Below are positions 19,714 to 27,535 of a DNA stretch of 34,213 bases, one piece after another. The notes beneath the pieces are model-generated. The model was not told the origin of the DNA and did not search any database. It worked only from the letters and a program-made list of their open reading frames with translations. The stretch comes from Bordetella parapertussis. GTDB lineage: Bacteria > Pseudomonadota > Gammaproteobacteria > Burkholderiales > Burkholderiaceae_C. The stretch lies in the NCBI GenBank assembly GCA_945888535.1, contig CAMDAN010000018.1, positions 1-34,213 of the forward strand. The letters run 5' to 3'. How positions within the stretch are numbered: position 1 is the first letter of the stretch; every line of letters begins with the position of its first letter. The translations under genes were made by a program, and so were the position numbers.

Positions 19714-21422
19714 TATTTTGATTCAGACAAATGATTTTTTTGCGGCAAGCTTGATGGCTGCGCAGTTTGCTTTACCTTTTGTCGATAGGCCAGTTGAGGT
19801 CGAGTTAAACCTAAAAGGCGTGCGGCTTCTGAGAGATTACCACCGGAGCGTTGCACCGCAAGGTCAAGAACTCGCGACTCGATGGTTTCAATGGAACTGC
19901 CGCTGTCAAGAATTCGAGCACTCAGGTCGTCGTCGTCCGCATTGGGTATCTGGGCTAAATGGCCGTGCGCATCAACTCCCGTGTGGTTGGACTCTGGCTG
20001 GTTTTGAAACAGGTGCTCAGCCCCGACCCAGCCGCCTTGACTGGCCAAAATGACACCTCGTTCTACCAAGTTCTCTAGTTCACGCACATTGCCCGGCCAG
20101 TCTTGCTGCTGCAGCATTTGGAGCGCGCGCTCCCCAAAACCTAATAAACGCTTGTTGTGGAGTGCACAAAAGCGAGCGAGCATCGTTTCAGCCAGTGGCG
20201 CAATGTCACTTGGGCGATCGCGCAGCGCTGGGATATGAATGGGGTAGACGTTCAGTCGGTAAAGGAGGTCGCGGCGAAAACGACCTTCGCGAGCCGCTTG
20301 TTCTAAGTCGACATTGGTAGCTGCCACTAAGCGAACATTCACTTTGCGCGTTGTCTCACCGCCTACACGTTCAATTTCGCCCTCTTGTAACACTCGTAAT
20401 AGTTTGGCTTGTGCAGCCAAAGGTAATTCCCCCACCTCGTCGAGTAACAGGGTGCCCCCGTCGGCACGTTCAAAGCGCCCCATTCGAGAAGCGTGGGCGC
20501 CGGTGTAGGCGCCTTTTTCAACGCCAAACAGTTCTGCTTCAATCAGTTCAGCAGGCAGTGCTGCGCAGTTGACGGCTACAAATGGAGCCTCTGCCCGGTT
20601 AGACAGTTCATGCAATGCGCGCGCAAAACGCTCTTTACCAACACCGGTCTCGCCAGTCAGAAGAACTGCGACTTGTGTTTCGGCTACTTTTTGAAGTAGA
20701 ACAAATGCCTTGCGAAATTCTATTGAATTGCCAACCAATTGCCCCCCTTGGTTGACAGGCTCAAGCGTAGACTTTAGGGCTTCGACCTGCATTTGCAGTG
20801 CGTCTAGTTTCTCTAACAATGAATCGTCGGTGAAATATACGCGGTGTGCCTCACCGTCAGGCCACTCCTCAATAGGCCGCCCCACGATCATGCAGTGGTC
20901 TTGACCGCATGCAGCGCACAGAGTTTCTTTGAAGAGAATCAGTCGCCCCATAAAAGCGCTGGTATAGCCGCTGGCATAGCCCAATAAAGTCCAGCAGGCC
21001 GGATCGTCCACAACACCATATTTTTGCAGGTGAGCGTAAGCTTCCCATGAATGGTCCCACCGAAACTCTCCGTAAAACTGACCCGCGGGAACGTCTAAGC
21101 TAAGTTGAACTGGCGTAACCCGTGCGGCACCTTCGAGCATGTGCAATTGCGGGCCGACCATAAAGCTGTCTTGAAAGGATTGGCCAGGGCGTACTTTTTT
21201 CGCGTACTCGGCATCGCATATGCCAGATGCATATCCCATGCGGGTCAAGATACGGCGTGCGTGTTCGGGTCCAATCGAACTCAATAAATCCTCGCGAAGG
21301 GCTGCCAAGCCTGCTGTATGCATAAGCACCATGCGCCGCTCCCCCAGCCAAATGGCTCCGCTGTCAGTCTCAAAGCGCAATAGCTTGCGTAAGTCGGTGT
21401 CTGATGGGTATTTGAAGTTCAA
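19713..21422 (-). CDS. XylR/DmpR-type sigma-54-dependent activator of phenol catabolism
   Basis: The protein has 569 residues. The start is a TTG at 21420-21422 with GGGAG at 21428-21432; the next ATG would cut into the sensor domain. Residues about 10-110 are the XylR-N aromatic-sensing domain ([12 protein letters not shown]) and about 120-190 the V4R domain with Cys172/Cys177 of a likely metal site ([14 protein letters not shown]). The AAA+ domain has Walker A GETGVGKE (257-264), the sigma-54 contact loop GAYTGA (304-309, Tyr in place of the usual Phe) and Walker [11 protein letters not shown] Fis-type helix-turn-helix is at the C-terminus ([19 protein letters not shown]). Binding of a phenol-type effector should release the ATPase and activate the divergent promoter at 21707. 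Confidence 0.94.
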   Translation of the reverse strand: MNFKYPSDTDLRKLLRFETDSGAIWLGERRMVLMHTAGLAALREDLLSSIGPEHARRILTRMGYASGICDAEYAKKVRPGQSFQDSFMVGPQLHMLEGAARVTPVQLSLDVPAGQFYGEFRWDHSWEAYAHLQKYGVVDDPACWTLLGYASGYTSAFMGRLILFKETLCAACGQDHCMIVGRPIEEWPDGEAHRVYFTDDSLLEKLDALQMQVEALKSTLEPVNQGGQLVGNSIEFRKAFVLLQKVAETQVAVLLTGETGVGKERFARALHELSNRAEAPFVAVNCAALPAELIEAELFGVEKGAYTGAHASRMGRFERADGGTLLLDEVGELPLAAQAKLLRVLQEGEIERVGGETTRKVNVRLVAATNVDLEQAAREGRFRRDLLYRLNVYPIHIPALRDRPSDIAPLAETMLARFCALHNKRLLGFGERALQMLQQQDWPGNVRELENLVERGVILASQGGWVGAEHLFQNQPESNHTGVDAHGHLAQIPNADDDDLSARILDSGSSIETIESRVLDLAVQRSGGNLSEAARLLGLTRPQLAYRQKVKQTAQPSSLPQKNHLSESK

Positions 21423-21447
21423 GTTCGCTCCCAGTTCAAAATGGTCA

Positions 21448-21459
21448 ATTCAATTGAAT
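21448..21459. promoter_or_regulatory. 12-bp palindrome, candidate activator site
   Basis: ATTCAATTGAAT is perfectly symmetrical. It lies 26 bp upstream of the activator's TTG and about 280 bp upstream of the predicted hydroxylase transcription start. It could serve in autoregulation of the activator gene or as a distant enhancer. AT-rich palindromes also arise by chance, so the assignment is weak. Confidence 0.35.
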
Positions 21460-21628
21460 CTCGATATTTTTGCAACTCGAACGCAAGCACCAGAAAAAAT
21501 TCGTACTGAAATAATAAATTCACCATTTGATTAAATTCTCAGATTAGCGTTCGCTGTAATGGATGAATTTAACTGATTTGAATGCGGATGGGTGAATTCG
21601 AATGGTTATTTTTGGTGTTTTTTACTAC

Positions 21629-21670
21629 GGGAAAACCATAGGTATTCTAAATATCACTAATGGTTTTCCC
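21629..21670. repeat. 11-bp perfect inverted repeat with 20-bp spacer
   Basis: GGGAAAACCAT (21629-21639) and ATGGTTTTCCC (21660-21670) are exact inverted copies, with arm centres 31 bp apart (about three helical turns). They sit about 60-105 bp upstream of the predicted transcription start. This is suited to two dimers on the same face of DNA, or to a repressor or enhancer pair. No T-run follows, and the position is upstream of the promoter, so it is not a terminator for the operon. Confidence 0.6.
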
Positions 21671-21706
21671 TAAAAATCTCGAGAATTCAGACATTTTATA
21701 AGAATG

Positions 21707-21722
21707 TGGCAAGTAACTTGCA
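21707..21722 (+). promoter_or_regulatory. Sigma-54 (-24/-12) promoter of the phenol hydroxylase operon
   Basis: TGGCAAGTAACTTGCA matches the sigma-54 consensus TGGCACG-N4-TTGCW at all positions but one, with the invariant GG and GC at the right spacing. It faces dmpK, whose ATG is 83 bp downstream, and is divergent from the sigma-54 activator gene. Transcription should start near 21733. Confidence 0.88.
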
Positions 21723-21804
21723 AAGTCTGGTCAATCACTTGAACCAACTCTATGCCTGATAGCCACCAACCTTTTACCTCTGCTTTAAAGCGCTTGGCCA
21801 CCCC

Positions 21805-22011
21805 ATGAAAACACCTGCGGTAAGCGTGTCTGAGCCAATCGTGTGCGACATCTCGCTGAAATTTGTACGGATAACTCAAGTTAGAGACGATGGCTTGGTG
21901 ATGTTTGAATTTTCTATTGGATGGCCTGAGCAGGTGGTCGAACTGGTGTTGCCCCAAGCAGCGTTCGATGAATTTTGTATTGCCAATCAAGTGAAGCTCT
22001 TGTCCGAATGA
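21805..22011 (+). CDS. dmpK: Phenol hydroxylase assembly protein (DmpK family)
   Basis: The protein has 68 residues, shorter than DmpK of Pseudomonas CF600. It shows the family pattern: ISLKFVRITQVRDDGLVMFE, then FSIGWPEQVVELVLPQAAFDEFC. DmpK is not part of the active enzyme; it helps the large subunit acquire iron. A stop codon in frame at 21760-21762 and no ATG between fix the start at 21805, although the Shine-Dalgarno is weak. It is the first gene after the sigma-54 promoter, and dmpL follows after 32 bp. Confidence 0.85.
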   Translation: MKTPAVSVSEPIVCDISLKFVRITQVRDDGLVMFEFSIGWPEQVVELVLPQAAFDEFCIANQVKLLSE

Positions 22012-22043
22012 TCGCTTCGAAATCCATTTAGAGGAAACCATAC

Positions 22044-23039
22044 ATGTCAGTTGATCTTCACACCCGCGAAATTCAGCCGTTAAGGCAGACATTTGCCCAT
22101 GTGGCGCAGTACGTCGGAGACGACAAGCCGGCATCGCGTTACTTGGAGGCGACCCTGGGGGCCCAGTCCACTGCAAATTTCCATTACCGTCCCACCTGGG
22201 ATCCTGCGCACGAGTTGTTTGACAAAACGCGTTCAGCTGTCGTCATGGCAGATTGGCAGTCGCTTCGCGATCCGCGCCAATACTATTACGGCACTTGGAC
22301 CATGGCACGCGCACGGCAGCAAGACGCTATCGAAGCAAACTACCAATTTATCGAAGACCGCGGTCTGGTTACCAAGATGCCTGAGGCCGTAAGAAGCAAG
22401 GCTTCCAAGGTTCTTATCCCTTTGCGCCACGCGGCTTGGGGAGGCAACATGAACAATTGCTCAATTGGTGCATATGGCTACGGTGCCATGCTGACAGCGC
22501 CGGCCATGTTCCACGCCATGGATCAGCTAGGGGTAGCGCAGTACATCACCCGCTTGGGTTTGACCCTGGATGAGCCTGGAGCCCTAGATGCCGGAAAGAA
22601 CGATTGGCTCAAAGAAACTTGCTGGCAGCCCCTGCGCAACTATGTCGAAGATACGCTGGTCTTGCAAGACCCAATGGAGCTTTTTGTAGCCCAGAACCTA
22701 GCACTGGACGGTCAGCTTTACCCACTGATCTTTGGTAGCTTTATCGATGATCACCTGGTGCCATTGGGTGGTACTTCGGTGGCCATGATGTCGGCCTTCA
22801 TGCCCGAGTGGCACGCTGAGAGCTCGCGCTGGGTTGACGCAGTGCTCAAACTCGCTGCAGCTGAATCGGAGGCTAACCGAGCGCTGATTGCAGGATGGGT
22901 TCAAGCATGGTCAGACCGCGCGCAGGCAGCGCTAACGCCGGTAGCCACGATGGCGCTAGACGCAGGCGCGCAGGGCGCAATAGACGACGCCAGAACCAGC
23001 CTTAATGCGCGCTGCAAAAAAGCGGGCATTACCGTTTGA
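22044..23039 (+). CDS. dmpL: Phenol hydroxylase beta subunit P1 (DmpL)
   Basis: The protein has 331 residues, the normal DmpL size, with GAGGAAA seven bases before the ATG. Typical phrases are NFHYRPTWDPAHELFD, QYYYGTWTMARARQQDAIEA, HAAWGGNMNNCSIGAYGYGA and AQNLALDGQLYPLIFGSFID. It has the ferritin-like fold of the second di-iron family but lacks the iron ligands; it supports the alpha subunit in the (alpha-beta-gamma)2 hydroxylase. Only one beta gene is present although two alpha genes are, so both alphas would have to share it. Confidence 0.94.
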   Translation: MSVDLHTREIQPLRQTFAHVAQYVGDDKPASRYLEATLGAQSTANFHYRPTWDPAHELFDKTRSAVVMADWQSLRDPRQYYYGTWTMARARQQDAIEANYQFIEDRGLVTKMPEAVRSKASKVLIPLRHAAWGGNMNNCSIGAYGYGAMLTAPAMFHAMDQLGVAQYITRLGLTLDEPGALDAGKNDWLKETCWQPLRNYVEDTLVLQDPMELFVAQNLALDGQLYPLIFGSFIDDHLVPLGGTSVAMMSAFMPEWHAESSRWVDAVLKLAAAESEANRALIAGWVQAWSDRAQAALTPVATMALDAGAQGAIDDARTSLNARCKKAGITV

Positions 23040-23071
23040 ACGCATAAATAAACTCAAAGAAACCGCATCAA

Positions 23072-23341
23072 ATGTCCAATGTATTTATCGCATTTCAGTC
23101 CAACGAGGACTCCCGCCCCATCATCGAGGCGATCTTGGCAGATAACCCACATGCCGTTTCGGTGCACTCACCCGGTTTGATCAAGATTGATGCACCCAAC
23201 GAACTTTGTATCAAGCGTGCAACCATTGAAGAAATCGTTGGGAGGCGCTACGACCTGCAAGAAATACATGTCAGCCTCGTCACATTGTCGGGATATATCG
23301 ATGAAGACGACGACCAGTTCACCTTGAGCTGGAAACACTGA
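23072..23341 (+). CDS. dmpM: Phenol hydroxylase coupling/activator protein P2 (DmpM)
   Basis: The protein has 89 residues, typical for DmpM/MmoB coupling proteins. It shows SNVFIAFQSNEDSRPIIEAI, the central IKIDAPNELCIKRATIEEIVG, and a C-terminal acidic segment ending in TLSWKH. It has no cofactor; it binds the hydroxylase near the di-iron site and gates oxygen chemistry and electron transfer. It is the sole copy in the window. A single Cys near residue 50 is not part of a metal site. Confidence 0.93.
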   Translation: MSNVFIAFQSNEDSRPIIEAILADNPHAVSVHSPGLIKIDAPNELCIKRATIEEIVGRRYDLQEIHVSLVTLSGYIDEDDDQFTLSWKH

Positions 23342-23361
23342 GAGGCGGGATGGAGCGCACT

Positions 23362-24921
23362 ATGGACACCCGGGTTGTTAAAGAGAAGCTAGGGCTCAAA
23401 GATCGCTACACCGCGATGACGCGAGGCTTGCATTGGGACACCACTTACCAGCCTATGGATAAAGTTTTCCCCTATGACGCCTATGAAGGCATCAAGATTC
23501 ACGATTGGGATAAATGGGAAGATCCGTTTCGTCTGACGATGGAAGCCTATTGGAAGTACCAAGGAGAAAAAGAAAAAAAACTCTACGCGGTAATCGACGC
23601 CTTTGCGCAAAACAACGGGCAGCTCGGTATCAGCGATGCGCGCTATGTCAATGCGCTCAAGTTGTTTATCCAAGGTGTCACGCCGCTGGAGTACTACGCG
23701 CACCGGGGCTTTGCCCACGTAGGGCGGCAGTTCACTGGCGCTGGCGCTCGCGTTGCAGCGCAAATGCAATCGGTTGACGAACTGCGTCACTACCAGACCG
23801 AGACTCATGCGATCTCGCATTACAACAAGTACTTCAATGGAATGCACCACACCAGCCACTGGTTTGACCGCGTGTGGTACTTATCGGTACCCAAGTCGTT
23901 CTTTGAAGATGCCTATAGCAGTGGACCCTTCGAATTCTTGACAGCGGTGAGCTTCTCTTTTGAGTATGTTTTGACCAACTTGCTGTTCGTGCCCTTTATG
24001 TCAGGAGCAGCACACAACGGCGACATGTCTACGGTGACGTTCGGCTTCTCGGCCCAAAGTGATGAGTCACGCCATATGACCTTGGGTATTGAGTGCATCA
24101 AGTTCATGCTCGAACAAGATCCAGACAATTTACCCATCATCCAGCGTTGGATGGATAAGTGGTTCTGGCGCGGCTACCGCCTTCTGACGCTGGTGGCGAT
24201 GATGCAGGACTATATGCTGCCAAAACGCGTGATGAGTTGGAAAGAGGCTTGGGAGATGTACGCCGAGAGCAATGGCGGAGCATTGTTCAAAGACCTAGCG
24301 CGCTACGGCATCCGTGAACCCAAAGGCTGGAAAGACGCTTGCGAAGGTAAGGACCACATCAGCCACCAGGCTTGGAATACTTTCTATAACTACAGCGCAG
24401 CAGCCCCCTTTCACACGTGGGTTCCAGACGACGAAGAGCTGGCATGGCTGACCGAAAAATATCCGGAGACCTTTGACAGCCTCTATCGCCCGCGGCTGCA
24501 ATACCTTCGAGAGCAGCAAGCCATAGGCAAACGCTTTTACAACAACACCTTGCCGATGTTGTGCACGACCTGCCAAATTCCAATGTGTTTTACCGAGCCG
24601 GGGGATGCGACCAAGATCGCCTACCGTGAAACCGAGCACCTGGGCGAAAAATACCATTTTTGTAGTGATCACTGCAAAGACATCTTTGCCCACGAGCCCG
24701 AGAAATATGTGCAATCTTGGCTGCCAGTGCACCAAATTTATCAGGGTAACTGTTTCAAACCGGGTACCGATCCAAGTCAGGCCGGATTTGACCCGCTGGC
24801 TGCTGTGATGGATTACTACGAAGTCAAAGTCGGTGAGGACAACCTCGACTTTGAAGGCTCGCAAGACCAGAAAAACTTCAAAGAATGGCGTGGTGACGAT
24901 GGTCTGGGAGAGGACGAATGA
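23362..24921 (+). CDS. dmpN: Phenol hydroxylase alpha (large) subunit P3, copy 1 (DmpN)
   Basis: The protein has 519 residues. The ATG at 23362 is preferred over an in-frame ATG at 23350, because the sequence GGAGCGCACT before it is identical before copy 2, whose start is unambiguous. Di-iron ligands are visible: Glu110 (TPLEYY), Glu140/His143 (DELRH), Glu201 (SFSFEY) and Glu235/His238 (DESRH). The C-terminal part holds a Cys-rich YHS-like zinc region (LCTTCQIPMC and HFCSDHC). The subunit hydroxylates phenol-type aromatics to catechols. Overall it closely follows DmpN of Pseudomonas. The catalytic part is about 94% identical to copy 2 at 30513, the C-terminal third much less. Its stop overlaps dmpO by four bases. 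Confidence 0.96.
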   Translation: MDTRVVKEKLGLKDRYTAMTRGLHWDTTYQPMDKVFPYDAYEGIKIHDWDKWEDPFRLTMEAYWKYQGEKEKKLYAVIDAFAQNNGQLGISDARYVNALKLFIQGVTPLEYYAHRGFAHVGRQFTGAGARVAAQMQSVDELRHYQTETHAISHYNKYFNGMHHTSHWFDRVWYLSVPKSFFEDAYSSGPFEFLTAVSFSFEYVLTNLLFVPFMSGAAHNGDMSTVTFGFSAQSDESRHMTLGIECIKFMLEQDPDNLPIIQRWMDKWFWRGYRLLTLVAMMQDYMLPKRVMSWKEAWEMYAESNGGALFKDLARYGIREPKGWKDACEGKDHISHQAWNTFYNYSAAAPFHTWVPDDEELAWLTEKYPETFDSLYRPRLQYLREQQAIGKRFYNNTLPMLCTTCQIPMCFTEPGDATKIAYRETEHLGEKYHFCSDHCKDIFAHEPEKYVQSWLPVHQIYQGNCFKPGTDPSQAGFDPLAAVMDYYEVKVGEDNLDFEGSQDQKNFKEWRGDDGLGEDE

Positions 24922-25274
24922 GTACCGTAGCCCTGGGCAACTACGAGTTCGCGCCCAAAGACGCGCGCCAAAATTTTCCTGCCCCCTTGTTGTACATCGG
25001 CTGGGAAGACCATTTGCTGTTTTGCGCGCCGGTGTGCCTGCCCTTACCAGGCATTACGCCATTTGCCGCATTGGCCAGCGCGGTATTGCCTGGCGTGTAT
25101 GGCGCGCACCCAGATTTCGCTCGTATTGACTGGAGCCAAGTGCTCTGGTTCAAGTCGGGTCAGCCTTGGCAGCCCGATTCAACTAAGTCACTTCAGGAAA
25201 ACGGCATTGGTCACAAAGATGTGATTCGGTTTCGCACCCCTGGCCTGACAGGTATCGAGGGATCTTTAAGTTAG
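24918..25274 (+). CDS. dmpO: Phenol hydroxylase gamma subunit P4, copy 1 (DmpO)
   Basis: The protein has 118 residues, starting in an ATGA overlap with dmpN. Family phrases are LLYIGWEDHLLFCAPVCLPL, FAALASAVLPGVYGAHPDF, IDWSQVLWF and VIRFRTPGLTGIEG. DmpO is the small subunit of the hydroxylase. In known operons the reductase gene dmpP follows directly; here an ABC transporter cassette follows instead. It is only about 40-45% identical by eye to the second copy at 32072. Confidence 0.92.
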   Translation: MSTVALGNYEFAPKDARQNFPAPLLYIGWEDHLLFCAPVCLPLPGITPFAALASAVLPGVYGAHPDFARIDWSQVLWFKSGQPWQPDSTKSLQENGIGHKDVIRFRTPGLTGIEGSLS

Positions 25275-25306
25275 TTGAGTAACACATTCGAAATTGCTGC
25301 AGTTCA

Positions 25307-25341
25307 CACCCCGCTGCGGCCGATATGGCAAGCCAGGGGTG
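25307..25341 (+). other. Stem-loop in the gap between dmpO and the transporter genes
   Basis: CACCCC (25307-25312) can pair with GGGGTG (25336-25341) in the 89-bp gap. There is no U-run after it, so it is not a classical terminator. It might be an mRNA processing or stabilising element that sets different expression of the two halves of the operon. The stem is short and the call is tentative. Confidence 0.25.
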
Positions 25342-25363
25342 AAAAATCTAGGAGACACGATCA

Positions 25364-26611
25364 ATGAAAACCAGAAACATCGCCACCGCAGCGCTTATGC
25401 TTGCAGTCGTGGCAAGTGGCAGCGCTTATGCAGCTGATAGTTGTGGCTTGAGCAATGGCAAAGCCGCCACTGGCGAACCCATTCAGTTGGGAGCCATCGT
25501 TGGTAAAACCGGCCCTGAAGATTTTTCTTCTTCAGCGCGCTCGGCTGCTGCCTACTTCAAGTGTGTAAACGCAAATGGCGGTATCAATGGCCGCCCAGTC
25601 AATTACACGGTGCAAGACGACACCTGGAACCCCGAAGTTGCCGCCCAGTCCGCCAGCAAACTGGTCAAAGACACCAAAGTGGTTGGCATGGTGGGATCCT
25701 CGAGCTTTGTCGAGTGCGGTGCCAATAACGCAACCTACGAGCAAGAAGGCGTGGCCGTTATAGCCGGTGTGGGCGTACCCCGTGCCTGCTTCTATGGTAA
25801 AAATTACGTCAGCTTTAACCAAGGCCCACGCCAGTCCACACTGGGCGCGGCGCAGTACATCACCGAGACCTTCAAGCTTAAGAAGCTCGTGTGCGTGGCC
25901 CCTGGCATTCCTGGCTTTGGCGACTGGGTCTGTGCAGGCGTAGAGGCTTACGGTAAGGCCAACGGCGTAGAAGTTAGCACCGTGATCTTTGATCCGGGCA
26001 AACTCGACGGTAACGCCATCGCCTTACAGATCTCCGCCGCAAAAGCCGGTGGGGTGGTGCTCGGTATGCCACGCGGCATGATGCTGCCAATCTTGACTGG
26101 TGCAGAGCAGCAGGACTTGGGCAAAACCATCAAGTGGGGATTGCCAACGTCTGCCTACCACACCCAAATGCCAAAAGCAGCAGGCAAATATTGGGATGGA
26201 AAGCTCTATGTCCATATGGAAATGGAGCCACTTGATACCGATGGCAAAGACACCAAAAACTGGAAAGCCATCATGGAAAAATATGGCGATAAGAAAGATC
26301 CTATTGACTCTTTCTCGCAAGCTGGTTACATGGCAGCTCGCGTTTCCACAGAAGCACTCTTGGCTATCAAAGGACCGATCGACCGCAAGTCGACATTCGC
26401 TGCATTCAAAGGCTTGACCAAAGTGAAGTCGGACATGCTTTGTGCACCATGGTATTTTGGACCTGGCGATCGCCATCAGCCCAACCATGCGGGCCGTATG
26501 TCCTTGATCAGCGGAAGCGGATTCAAAACGCTTACCAAGTGCTTCCAATCTAAGGACTCTGATTTAGCTGATATCACGGCGATCGAGGCCAAGGGCGGCT
26601 TGGTGAACTAA
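25364..26611 (+). CDS. ABC transporter substrate-binding protein (branched-chain-amino-acid/aromatic type)
   Basis: The protein has 415 residues with a good Shine-Dalgarno (GGAGA). The signal peptide MKTRNIATAALMLAVVASGS ends at AYA-ADS near residue 24, so it is periplasmic. The mature part is a type I periplasmic binding fold: IQLGAIVGKTGPEDFSSSAR, YFKCVNANGGINGRPVNYTV and GMVGSSSFVECG. It has several cysteines (for instance near residues 27, 66 and 125) that could form disulfides. Relatives of LivJ in proteobacteria often bind aromatic acids or other aromatics. The setting inside a phenol hydroxylase operon makes an aromatic ligand likely; its identity is unknown. Confidence 0.9.
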   Translation: MKTRNIATAALMLAVVASGSAYAADSCGLSNGKAATGEPIQLGAIVGKTGPEDFSSSARSAAAYFKCVNANGGINGRPVNYTVQDDTWNPEVAAQSASKLVKDTKVVGMVGSSSFVECGANNATYEQEGVAVIAGVGVPRACFYGKNYVSFNQGPRQSTLGAAQYITETFKLKKLVCVAPGIPGFGDWVCAGVEAYGKANGVEVSTVIFDPGKLDGNAIALQISAAKAGGVVLGMPRGMMLPILTGAEQQDLGKTIKWGLPTSAYHTQMPKAAGKYWDGKLYVHMEMEPLDTDGKDTKNWKAIMEKYGDKKDPIDSFSQAGYMAARVSTEALLAIKGPIDRKSTFAAFKGLTKVKSDMLCAPWYFGPGDRHQPNHAGRMSLISGSGFKTLTKCFQSKDSDLADITAIEAKGGLVN

Positions 26612-26625
26612 TCGACAGACGCACG

Positions 26626-27510
26626 ATGGACCAGTTTTTGCCATTTTTGGTAGTCGGCGTCAGCGTCGGCGCGGTGTATGCACTCTCTGGCGTAGGCCTG
26701 GTGGTGCTGTACCGCGCTAGCGGTGTCGTCAACTTTTCTTACGGTGCCTTGGGCGGGCTGGCCGCCATGCTCTGTTGGCAAATCATCGACTTGGAGTATG
26801 CCGATTGGCTGGGTTGGGTGGTGGGCATTGGTGCTGCCACTTTGCTGTCCTGGGCTTATGGCAGGTTCATCGCGCCTTCGTTGACGCACCAAGACAAGGT
26901 GGTGCGTGCCATGGCCACCTTGGGCTTTGCGCTCTTGATCATGGGAATTTCCCAGTGGTACTGGGGCGACGAGCCGCGTCGCCTGGTGCTGCCCACCGAC
27001 AGCGGTGGGCTCGAATTTGATGGCAGGCGCCTGATCAGCTACACGCGCCTGCTGGCCTTGGGCTTGGCCGCCAGTCTGACGCTGGCCATGCTGTGGTTGC
27101 TGGCCAAAACGCCGCTGGGCTTGCGCATGCGCGCCTTACAAAGTAACCGAGTTTTGAGCGCGCTTCTGGGTGTTCGCGTCAAGCGCGTAGATACCTGGGC
27201 TTGGGTGATCGCTGGCGTATTTGCCGGCATTACTGGCCTCTTCATGGGCAATATGGTTCGCCTAAATCCCATTGTGTTGACCTTTTTGGTGATACCTGCC
27301 ATGGCCGCTGCTGTGGTGGGACGCCTGATGTCGCTACCAGCTACGGTTTTGGGTGGCTTGTTGATTGGTGTAGCTGAGACGCTAACGGCTTTGGTGCCCG
27401 AGATTTCTCGATACGGTTCGGCTGCTGCATTTTTGGTCGCAATTCTTGCCATTCTCTGGCAGCAACGCCAAGGCATTGGGCTGTCACGCGACAACAGCCA
27501 CCTCGATTAG
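26626..27510 (+). CDS. ABC transporter permease, LivH type
   Basis: The protein has 294 residues with about eight hydrophobic segments. The N-terminal LPFLVVGVSVGAVYALSGVG and VVNFSYGALGGLAAML are typical LivH; the cytoplasmic EAA-like loop is MRALQSNRVLSALLGVRVKRVDTWAWVIAGV. It forms the membrane channel with the LivM-type protein that follows. The next gene starts 25 bp downstream. Two helices are flanked by basic loops, consistent with the inner membrane. Confidence 0.92.
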   Translation: MDQFLPFLVVGVSVGAVYALSGVGLVVLYRASGVVNFSYGALGGLAAMLCWQIIDLEYADWLGWVVGIGAATLLSWAYGRFIAPSLTHQDKVVRAMATLGFALLIMGISQWYWGDEPRRLVLPTDSGGLEFDGRRLISYTRLLALGLAASLTLAMLWLLAKTPLGLRMRALQSNRVLSALLGVRVKRVDTWAWVIAGVFAGITGLFMGNMVRLNPIVLTFLVIPAMAAAVVGRLMSLPATVLGGLLIGVAETLTALVPEISRYGSAAAFLVAILAILWQQRQGIGLSRDNSHLD

Positions 27511-27535
27511 CGATCACTTTTTATCACACAACGAT

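Larger units (their letters stand above)
21423..21804. promoter_or_regulatory. Control region between the activator gene and the hydroxylase operon
   Basis: These 382 bp contain no gene and are clearly AT-rich compared with their surroundings. They hold a 12-bp perfect palindrome ATTCAATTGAAT (21448-21459), a wide 11-bp inverted repeat (21629-21670) and a sigma-54 promoter (21707-21722). Enhancer sites for the activator and an operator for the GntR-type protein are expected here. The palindrome core TCAATTGA also occurs in XylR/DmpR upstream activating sequences as I recall them, though it lies about 280 bp from the promoter. Confidence 0.7.
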
